Positions 1 to 4,258 of a stretch of DNA of 5,885 nt are shown piece after piece (position 1 is the stretch's first letter; each line of letters begins with the position of its first letter). Source of the DNA: an uncultured Clostridia bacterium. GTDB taxonomy: Bacteria; Bacillota; Clostridia; Oscillospirales; CAG-272. The stretch is from NCBI GenBank assembly GCA_904502015.1, contig CAJGEA010000127.1, positions 1 through 5,885 of the forward strand, given 5' to 3'. The notes below the pieces were generated by a model. That model saw only the letters and a list, made by a program, of their open reading frames with translations. It was not told the DNA's origin and searched no databases. A program made the translations under genes and the position numbers.

Positions 1-100
1 CCAGGAACTCCTTGTCCTTGATCTCCAGGTTGAAGTCGGATACGGCGGTAACGCCGCCGGGGTACTTCTTATAAATGTGACGAAGGGATACACTTGCCAT
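1..100 (-). CDS. ugpC: Sugar ABC transporter ATP-binding protein, N-terminal fragment (MsmK/UgpC type)
   Basis: Only the first 33 codons lie in the window; the gene runs off the left edge. The ATG is at 98-100 and the peptide begins MASVSLRHIYKKYPGG, followed by VTAVSDFNLEIKDKEFL. This is the characteristic start of the MsmK/MsmX/UgpC/MalK family of ATPases that energise carbohydrate importers: a first beta strand, the Y-P-G-G-V-x-A-V segment with the aromatic A-loop Tyr that stacks on ATP adenine, then the strand leading to the Walker A loop, which is outside the window. Family members often serve several sugar permeases at the cytoplasmic face of the membrane, so the substrate cannot be read from this fragment. 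The start is fixed by an AGGAGG eight bases upstream. The symbol is the commonly used annotation name; msmK or msmX would fit equally well. Confidence 0.85.
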   Translation of the reverse strand, partial: MASVSLRHIYKKYPGGVTAVSDFNLEIKDKEFL

Positions 101-108
101 GGGAATTT

Positions 109-114
109 CCTCCT
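109..114 (-). promoter_or_regulatory. Ribosome binding site of the ABC ATPase
   Basis: Perfect AGGAGG on the minus strand, eight bases before the ATG at 98-100. It settles the start of the partial ATPase gene. Confidence 0.85.
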
Positions 115-158
115 AAATTATGTTCGTAAAAAATGTAAAAAATAGGTTTGTTTGTCGC

Positions 159-179
159 GGCAGAAGGCACACTTCCGCC
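159..179 (-). other. Small hairpin in the leader of the ABC ATPase
   Basis: The minus-strand RNA can pair GGCGGAAG (172-179) with CTTCTGCC (159-166) around a five-base loop, eight pairs including one G-U. It lies within the predicted leader, about 45 bases before the ribosome binding site. On the plus strand the same arms contain an A-C mismatch but are followed by TTTTT. No plus-strand gene needs a terminator here, so the leader reading is preferred. Function unknown. Confidence 0.3.
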
Positions 180-194
180 TTTTTACTCACAGAT

Positions 195-223
195 ATTATA
201 TCAAAAACCACGCAAAAAAGAAA
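195..223 (-). promoter_or_regulatory. Probable extended -10 promoter for the ABC ATPase
   Basis: On the minus strand a perfect TATAAT (195-200) is preceded directly by TGA, giving the extended -10 form TGnTATAAT. The position 17 bases upstream (218-223, TTTCTT) is a poor -35, as is usual for extended -10 promoters. Transcription would begin near 188 and leave a leader of roughly 88 bases before the ATPase start. A weak -35 together with palindromes upstream suggests activator dependence or control by a regulator; that part is inference. Confidence 0.6.
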
Positions 224-255
224 GAGTTTATTTCCCCAAATTTTCCTTCCTTGTT

Positions 256-299
256 TTGTGCATCATGCACAATCGAAAGCTCTTTCGCAGCCTCTGCGA
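256..299. repeat. Cluster of three adjacent palindromes (candidate operator region)
   Basis: Three inverted repeats sit side by side in the gap between the exporter gene and the ABC ATPase. The first is TTGTGCAT-C-ATGCACAA (256-272, eight-base perfect arms). The second is CGAAAG-CT-CTTTCG (274-287). The third is TCGCAG-CCT-CTGCGA (285-299). None is followed by a T-run on either strand, so they do not look like intrinsic terminators. They lie about 70-110 bases upstream of the predicted start of the ATPase transcript. The second has the 14-bp form of LacI-family/cre-like operators (compare TGAAAGCGCTTTCA), but its centre is CT rather than CG. Regulatory binding is an inference. Confidence 0.4.
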
Positions 300-344
300 G
301 TCAGGGAAATCTGTCGTCTTTTAATATATGAACAAGCCTGCGTC

Positions 345-785
345 TTATTTCGACTTTGTTCGGGGACGGATGAGCATACCCACTACCGAAGCCGCCAGAA
401 TACCGCTGGCAATGCCGATGGCCACGCGCAGGGCAAGCAGCCCCCACGTCACCGCCTCGGCGTACTCGCCGCTGACCATGTGCGTCATGGTCTCGTACAG
501 CGCGCTACCGGGCACAAGTGGGATCAGACTTGGGATCAGGTACACGGGTACGGGTACCTTGGTGCGGCGGGCGGTCACGTCCGAGTACCCTGCCCCCACG
601 AGGGCGGCCAGCAGGTTGGGGATCAGCTCACCCGAGAGGAAATACCCCGCCGAAAGATACACGGCACTGGTCAAAAATCCACCGAGGGTGGTCAGGGGCA
701 GGCGCTTGGGATGCGCGTAGAAGAGGATGGAAAAGCCCAACGTACTCAAGGTAGCCGTGATAAGCTGAATGATCATGTCTCTCAT
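345..785 (-). CDS. Threonine/serine exporter, small C-domain subunit (ThrE_2 / YjjB-like)
   Basis: A 146-residue, largely hydrophobic membrane protein that forms the C-terminal half of a ThrE-type amino-acid exporter. Four to five membrane segments can be drawn (about residues 5-23, 32-50, 55-68, 80-98 and 115-138). The family signature is at residues 74-99: RRTKVPVPVYLIPS followed by LIPLVPGSALYETM, close to the usual R-x-K-x-P-x-x-x-x-IP-x-x-IPLVPG-x-x-x-Y form. In Corynebacterium ThrE both halves are one polypeptide; here they are separate, as in YjjP/YjjB. An upstream in-frame ATG at 798-800 would add five residues (MGGGR), but the ATG at 783-785 overlaps the stop of the preceding gene as ATGA. 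That is typical translational coupling and is preferred, although the purine-rich GGGGGTGG before it is a modest ribosome binding site. The export substrate is inferred from the family. Confidence 0.85.
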   Translation of the reverse strand: MRDMIIQLITATLSTLGFSILFYAHPKRLPLTTLGGFLTSAVYLSAGYFLSGELIPNLLAALVGAGYSDVTARRTKVPVPVYLIPSLIPLVPGSALYETMTHMVSGEYAEAVTWGLLALRVAIGIASGILAASVVGMLIRPRTKSK

Positions 786-1633
786 ACGGCCACCCCCCAC
801 AGCTGCAAGCTCAAAATGCCAAATGCCGCCATGTAGCCAAACGCCATCATGAGCGCCTGCAAAAGCGCCTGGATCAAGCGTAAAGTACCCGAGAGCGTAT
901 CACCGCAGAACAGATCCCGCAGGGCGTTCCCGAAGGACAGGCCGGGAATCTCCAGCATAATGGTACCGATCACGATCTTGTCCACGTGATCGCCCAGACC
1001 CAGCTTCACACACAACACCGACAGAATGCCCGCCATAAAGGACGAGATCACGGTACGCGCCATCGCGTTAATACGCATGGGGCGCAAACGCAAAAACAAG
1101 GTCATCAGAAGTCCGATCACGGCGGCGACCAGACCGTCCCGCCACGTACCGCCAAAGAACACGGCAAAGCTCCCCGTTGCCAGCATGCCGCCGACGTAGC
1201 ACAGCCACTCAGGTACGGGACGGTAGTGAGAGATCTCGGTGATACGCCGATGCACCTCGGCCTGCGATATAGGACTCAAACAGATCGCGCGGGACAGACT
1301 ATTCAGATGCTCCAGCCGCGCCAGATGATTGTACGTCCCCCACACGCGCCGAGAGCGCGAGGACACGCTTCCGTCGGGCATACGCGCCTCGGCAATAATG
1401 AGGCTGGTTATGGCAAACACTTGCACGTCAAGCGCCCCGTAGGCATAGCAGATGCGGGTAATGGTATCCTCCACACGGTGGATCTCCCCACCGCTACGCA
1501 GGATCTCACAACCCAGCTCCATGGCGATCCCCAGCACGGTATCGGCATCAGTAGGCGGCGCGGCGCACGACGCGTCAACGGAGGCCTCACACGAACCATC
1601 CGCTAAAGCGCGATCGATATGCGAAAACTTCAT
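782..1633 (-). CDS. Threonine/serine exporter, large N-domain subunit (ThrE_1 / DUF1212, YjjP-like)
   Basis: A 283-residue protein with the two-part layout of the DUF1212/ThrE_1 family. A cytoplasmic N-terminal region carries the signature LRSGGEIHRVEDTITR (residues 45-60), then AYGALDVQVFAITS (64-77). A membrane region follows with helices at roughly 144-161, 166-184, 192-212, 219-237 and 252-280. The second family motif, IGTIMLEIPGLS and NALRDLFCGDTLSG, is at about 222-249. Members export threonine and serine using the proton-motive force; specificity here is inferred. The start ATG (1631-1633) follows AAGGAAGGA at 1641-1649. Residues 1-28 are a poorly conserved, Ala/Cys-rich extension. The gene ends in ATGA shared with the small subunit, so the two should be made together. 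A consensus promoter lies about 60 bases upstream. Confidence 0.87.
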   Translation of the reverse strand: MKFSHIDRALADGSCEASVDASCAAPPTDADTVLGIAMELGCEILRSGGEIHRVEDTITRICYAYGALDVQVFAITSLIIAEARMPDGSVSSRSRRVWGTYNHLARLEHLNSLSRAICLSPISQAEVHRRITEISHYRPVPEWLCYVGGMLATGSFAVFFGGTWRDGLVAAVIGLLMTLFLRLRPMRINAMARTVISSFMAGILSVLCVKLGLGDHVDKIVIGTIMLEIPGLSFGNALRDLFCGDTLSGTLRLIQALLQALMMAFGYMAAFGILSLQLWGVAV

Positions 1634-1693
1634 ATGCGATTCCTTCCTTGCAGCAAAGGATGTGAGCGAAGCTGAACGCTCATTTTCCTACCT

Positions 1694-1722
1694 ATTATAT
1701 ACGCTTTCCTCTCGTTTGTCAA
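1694..1722 (-). promoter_or_regulatory. Consensus sigma-70/sigma-A promoter of the exporter operon
   Basis: On the minus strand: TTGACA (1717-1722), a 17-base spacer, and TATAAT (1694-1699). Both hexamers match the housekeeping consensus exactly and the spacing is optimal. Transcription should start near 1687, giving a leader of about 54 bases before the exporter ATG at 1633. That is too short for a T-box or most riboswitches. No operator-like palindrome overlaps it, so strong constitutive expression is the simplest reading. Confidence 0.85.
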
Positions 1723-1759
1723 TATATTCTCCGTCATCCCTCGACTTCCTTTTCTTCCC

Positions 1760-1777
1760 TTTGCGAAATTTCGCAAA
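1760..1777. repeat. 18-bp perfect palindrome between divergent promoters
   Basis: TTTGCGAAATTTCGCAAA is perfectly self-complementary with no loop bases (nine-base half-sites). It lies between the two divergent promoters, about 38 bp upstream of the exporter -35 and 27 bp upstream of the pssA -35. This is a plausible place for a dimeric regulator acting on either side. It could also simply be part of the A/T-rich curved tract that follows. Confidence 0.4.
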
Positions 1778-1798
1778 AAATCGCAAAAAATCGCCAAA
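1771..1798. repeat. Helically phased A-tracts (TCGCAAAAAA repeats)
   Basis: The decamer TCGCAAAAAA occurs twice in tandem (1771-1780 and 1781-1790), followed by a partial third copy TCGCCAAAG (1791-1799). A-runs recurring every 10 bases, about one helical turn, are the classic pattern of intrinsically bent DNA. The tract ends just before the weak -35 of the pssA promoter, so it could act as a curved or UP-like upstream element. The repeat is seen directly; the role is inferred. Confidence 0.55.
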
Positions 1799-1803
1799 GT
1801 CTA

Positions 1804-1832
1804 TTGCACGAAGGAAAAAAATATAGTATAAT
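1804..1832 (+). promoter_or_regulatory. Probable promoter of pssA
   Basis: A perfect TATAAT at 1827-1832 with TTGCAC (1804-1809) 17 bases upstream, which matches only the TTG part of the -35 consensus. Transcription would start near 1839, about 60 bases before the pssA ATG. The weak -35 lies directly downstream of the phased A-tracts, which may compensate for it. Confidence 0.65.
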
Positions 1833-1898
1833 AGAAAGGTATAAGCTTGCATTATCGCACCGTCGGCCCGCGCCACGGGCGCACAACAAGGAGTTTGC

Positions 1899-2537
1899 AT
1901 GATCGGTTTTTACAACTACACCGTGATCCTGACCTACGTCAGCCTGATCGTATCCTCGCTCGGCATTTGCTTCGCCGGCGTTGGAAAGCCCTACCACGCC
2001 ATTTTCTGCCTGATCATCTCGGGCATTTGCGATATGTTCGACGGCAAGATCGCCCGCACCCGCAAGCACAGCACCCCCGCCGAAAAGCGGTTCGGCATCC
2101 AGCTTGACTCGCTGTGCGATCTCGTTTGCTTCGGCGTTCTGCCCGCCATGATCGGCGTCAATCTCGCAGGCGCAAGCCCCCTCCTGACCTATGCCGTTTG
2201 GGTGCTGGGCGCTCTGCTCATCCTGTGCGCGCTCATCCGCCTCGCCTACTTCAACGTCACCGAGGAAATGCGGCAGGACACCGTGAGCGGCCGCCGCACC
2301 TCGTTCGAGGGTCTGCCCGTGACCTCGGCCGCCATCATTTTCCCCTTTGCTTTCATCGTGTCCCTTCTCTGCCCCGCTCCCGTAGGTGAGTGGATCTACC
2401 CCGCCTTCATGCTGACCACTGCGGTGTGCTTCATCACCCCCTTCAAGGTCAGCAAGCCCCACAAGAAGGGCATCATCATCATGAGCGCCATCGGTCTCGC
2501 TGAGATCGCGGGGCTGATCTTTCTTATGCTTCGGTAA
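1899..2537 (+). CDS. pssA: CDP-diacylglycerol--serine O-phosphatidyltransferase (phosphatidylserine synthase)
   Basis: Integral membrane enzyme that transfers the phosphatidyl group from CDP-diacylglycerol to L-serine, giving phosphatidylserine, the precursor of phosphatidylethanolamine. The CDP-alcohol phosphotransferase motif is complete: D45-x2-D48-G49-x2-A52-R53, then G66-x3-D70-x3-D74, whose aspartates bind the metal ions and act in catalysis. The A-R to G spacing is 12 residues instead of the common 8; I recall this longer loop in clostridial PssA proteins. The later RLAYFN (114-119) and FEGLP (136-140) segments separate phosphatidylserine synthase from phosphatidylglycerophosphate synthase. 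About six to seven membrane helices span the 212 residues. AAGGAG at 1888-1893 is five bases before the ATG. The gene stands alone between its own promoter and terminator; no phosphatidylserine decarboxylase gene is in the window. Confidence 0.92.
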   Translation: MIGFYNYTVILTYVSLIVSSLGICFAGVGKPYHAIFCLIISGICDMFDGKIARTRKHSTPAEKRFGIQLDSLCDLVCFGVLPAMIGVNLAGASPLLTYAVWVLGALLILCALIRLAYFNVTEEMRQDTVSGRRTSFEGLPVTSAAIIFPFAFIVSLLCPAPVGEWIYPAFMLTTAVCFITPFKVSKPHKKGIIIMSAIGLAEIAGLIFLMLR

Positions 2538-2552
2538 TTTCAAAAAGCAAAT

Positions 2553-2589
2553 ATCCCTCGCACGGTCATACGTGTGAGGGATGTTTTTT
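2553..2589 (+). terminator. Rho-independent terminator of pssA
   Basis: Fifteen bases after the pssA stop, ATCCCTCGCACG (2553-2564) pairs with CGTGTGAGGGAT (2571-2582) around a six-base loop: 12 pairs with one G-U. The run GTTTTTT follows at 2583-2589. The stem can be lengthened with A/T pairs (CAAAAAG before, TTTTTTG after), so some activity on the minus strand is possible. Confidence 0.9.
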
Positions 2590-2619
2590 GAAAAATCTCC
2601 GAACCGTCTCAGAAAACGC

Positions 2620-2666
2620 AAAAAAGCTCATGTTGGAAGCCAACTCTTCCAATATGAGCCTTTTTT
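2620..2666. terminator. Bidirectional intrinsic terminator between convergent pssA and IMP dehydrogenase genes
   Basis: GCTCATGTTGGAAG (2626-2639) pairs with CTTCCAATATGAGC (2646-2659) around a six-base loop: 14 pairs with one G-U. Six A residues precede it (2620-2625) and six T residues follow it (2661-2666), so each strand's transcript ends in a U-run. It should terminate the minus-strand pyrE-pyrB-IMP dehydrogenase operon and act as a second stop for pssA. Confidence 0.88.
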
Positions 2667-2716
2667 AAAGTTTTAGGGAGGGGTTTGGGGAGGGCCTTTT
2701 TCAAAAGGTCCTCCCC
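2667..2716 (-). repeat. GC-rich hairpin resembling a dispersed clostridial intergenic repeat
   Basis: GGGGAGGGCCTTTT (2687-2700) and AAAAGGTCCTCCCC (2703-2716) form 14 pairs (one G-T) around a two-base loop. An AAAGTTTTAGGGAGGGGTTT stretch (2667-2686) flanks it. No T-run follows directly on either strand, so it is not a standard terminator, though it lies 15 bases past the IMP dehydrogenase stop and before the bidirectional terminator. From memory, similar AAAGTTTT-GGAGGGG-GGGG-hairpin units occur in many copies between genes in Clostridia. This could protect the 3' end of the operon mRNA. Multicopy status cannot be seen in this window. Confidence 0.5.
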
Positions 2717-2731
2717 ATCGTACTCCCGTGC

Positions 2732-4237
2732 TTATTTCACGGTATTGCCCTTTTCCTTCTGGATGACGTCGTGTGCGCCGCCCTCCACGATGGAGGTAGC
2801 AGACACGAGGGTCAGGACAGCCTTCTCCTGCAGCTCAGGGATGGACAGAGCGCCGCAGTTGCACATGGTGGACTTGACCTTGGCGAGGGACATAGCCACG
2901 TTATCCTTCAGCGTACCTGCGTAGGGCACGTAGGAGTCAACGCCCTCCTCAAACGACAGCTTCTTGTCACCGCCGAGATCGTATCTCTGCCAGTTACGGG
3001 CACGGGCCGAGCCCTCGCCCCAGTACTCCTTGTAGTAGGTGCCACCGATGCTGACCTTGTTGGTGGGGGACTCGTCGAAACGAGCGAAGTAGCGGCCCAG
3101 CATAACGAAATCAGCACCCATAGCCAGCGACAGGGTAATGTGGTGATCGTACACGATACCGCCGTCCGAGCAGACGGGGATATACACACCGGTTTCCTCA
3201 AAGTAACGGTCACGCTCCTGGCAGACCTCAATCAGCGCGGTAGCCTGACCGCGGCCGATGCCCTTGGTCTCACGGGTGATGCAGATGGAACCGCCGCCGA
3301 TACCCACCTTGATGAAGTCAGCGCCGCACTCGGCCAGGAAGCGGAAGCCTGCGGCATCCACCACGTTACCGGCACCCACCTTGACGGTGTCGCCGTAGTG
3401 CGCGCGGATCCACTCGATGGTGAGCTTTTGCCACTCCGAGAAGCCCTCGGAGGAGTCGATGCACAGAACGTCCGCGCCTGCCTCCACCAGCGCGGGTACG
3501 CGCTCGGCGTAGTCACGGGTGTTGATGCCCGCGCCAACTACGTAACGCTTGGAGGCGTCCAGCAGCTCGTTGGGGTTCTGTTTGTGGGTGTCGTAGTCCT
3601 TGCGGAATACGAAGTAGCACAGCTTGCCGTCTGCCGACACGATGGGCAGAGAGTTGAGCTTGTTGTCCCAGATGATATCGTTGGCCGCCTTCAGGGTCGT
3701 GCCCTCGGGAGCGGTGATGAGCTTGTCCAGAGGCGTCATAAACTCGGACACCTTGGTAGCGGGATCCATGCGGGACACGCGGTAGTCACGGCCCGTGACG
3801 ATGCCCAGCAGCTTGCCGTCAGCGGTGCCGTCGTCGGTAACCGCCATGGTGTTGTGGCCGGTTCTGTTCTTGAGCTCCACCACCTCGGCCATAGTCATGT
3901 CGGGGGTCAGATTGGAGTCACTGCGGACAAAGCCTGCCTTGTGGCTCTTGGCACGCTTCACCATAGCCGCCTCGTCCTCAATGGTCTGAGAGCCGTAGAT
4001 GAAGGACACGCCGCCCTCGGTGGCCAGCGCGACTGCCAGACGCTCGCCCGACACCGACTGCATGATGGCGGACACCATAGGGATGTTCATCATGATGGCG
4101 GGCTGCTCGCCGCGCTTGTACTTGACAAGGGGCGTTTTGAGGCTGACGTTTGCGGGGATGCAGGTGCTGTCCGAATAACCGGGGATCAGCAGGTATTCGT
4201 TAAAGGTATGGGAAGGCTCGTTGATAAATTTTGCCAT
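2732..4237 (-). CDS. guaB: Inosine-5'-monophosphate dehydrogenase, divergent Tritrichomonas-like subfamily
   Basis: Cytosolic enzyme that oxidises IMP to XMP with NAD+, the committed step to GTP; usually a homotetramer. A TIM barrel is interrupted by two CBS domains (about residues 103-220). Visible sites are D261 of DSSEGFS (NAD side), the catalytic loop GIGGGSICITR with Cys319, D358 in CSDGGI (IMP ribose), MLGRYFA (379-385) and the flap Arg418-Tyr419. The loop differs from the usual bacterial GIGPGSICTTR. The 501-residue chain resembles, in my memory, the T. foetus enzyme, with these residues at the same numbers. An in-frame GTG at 4244-4246 overlaps the Shine-Dalgarno AAGGAG (4246-4251), so the ATG at 4235-4237, eight bases from it, is the start. 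Last gene of the operon, 21 bases after pyrB. GMP reductase is an unlikely alternative because the CBS domains and flap are present. Confidence 0.93.
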   Translation of the reverse strand: MAKFINEPSHTFNEYLLIPGYSDSTCIPANVSLKTPLVKYKRGEQPAIMMNIPMVSAIMQSVSGERLAVALATEGGVSFIYGSQTIEDEAAMVKRAKSHKAGFVRSDSNLTPDMTMAEVVELKNRTGHNTMAVTDDGTADGKLLGIVTGRDYRVSRMDPATKVSEFMTPLDKLITAPEGTTLKAANDIIWDNKLNSLPIVSADGKLCYFVFRKDYDTHKQNPNELLDASKRYVVGAGINTRDYAERVPALVEAGADVLCIDSSEGFSEWQKLTIEWIRAHYGDTVKVGAGNVVDAAGFRFLAECGADFIKVGIGGGSICITRETKGIGRGQATALIEVCQERDRYFEETGVYIPVCSDGGIVYDHHITLSLAMGADFVMLGRYFARFDESPTNKVSIGGTYYKEYWGEGSARARNWQRYDLGGDKKLSFEEGVDSYVPYAGTLKDNVAMSLAKVKSTMCNCGALSIPELQEKAVLTLVSATSIVEGGAHDVIQKEKGNTVK

Positions 4238-4245
4238 TTCGATCA

Positions 4246-4251
4246 CTCCTT
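4246..4251 (-). promoter_or_regulatory. Ribosome binding site deciding the IMP dehydrogenase start
   Basis: AAGGAG on the minus strand, eight bases before ATG 4235-4237. Its last base is the first base of the alternative in-frame GTG codon (4244-4246), which rules that codon out as a start. It lies in the 21-base gap after the pyrB stop, so the third gene has its own ribosome entry. Confidence 0.8.
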
Positions 4252-4258
4252 ATCTATA

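Noticed and set aside
159..184. Plus-strand intrinsic terminator (hairpin followed by TTTTT)
   Set aside because: There is no plus-strand gene upstream, and the plus-strand stem has an A-C mismatch that becomes a G-U pair on the minus strand.
786..800. ATG at 798-800 as the start of the exporter small subunit
   Set aside because: It would add only MGGGR, encoded by the G-rich stretch that probably serves as ribosome binding site. The ATGA overlap at 782-785 is the more natural coupled start.
120..836. Plus-strand open frame of 238 codons over the exporter small subunit and its downstream gap
   Set aside because: No ribosome binding site, low-complexity Arg/His/Gly-rich peptide, and it is antisense to a gene with clear ThrE_2 motifs.
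986..1606. Plus-strand open frame of 206 codons antisense to the exporter large subunit
   Set aside because: The peptide is Gln/His/Arg-rich without motifs, and the opposite strand carries the DUF1212 signatures.
1634..1693. Riboswitch or T-box in the exporter leader
   Set aside because: The predicted leader is only about 54 bases, with no stable hairpin, terminator or T-box sequence.
1688..1900. Small minus-strand open frame of 70 codons in the divergent intergenic region
   Set aside because: Covers both promoters and the A-tract repeats, has a Lys/Arg/Phe-rich composition from A/T repeats, and is better explained as regulatory DNA.
1734..2621. Minus-strand open frame of 295 codons fully antisense to pssA
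   Set aside because: Its peptide is rich in Asp, Gly, His, Glu and Ala with no recognisable fold, as expected from the complement of a hydrophobic GC-rich gene. It runs through the pssA promoter and A-tracts, while pssA has complete catalytic motifs.
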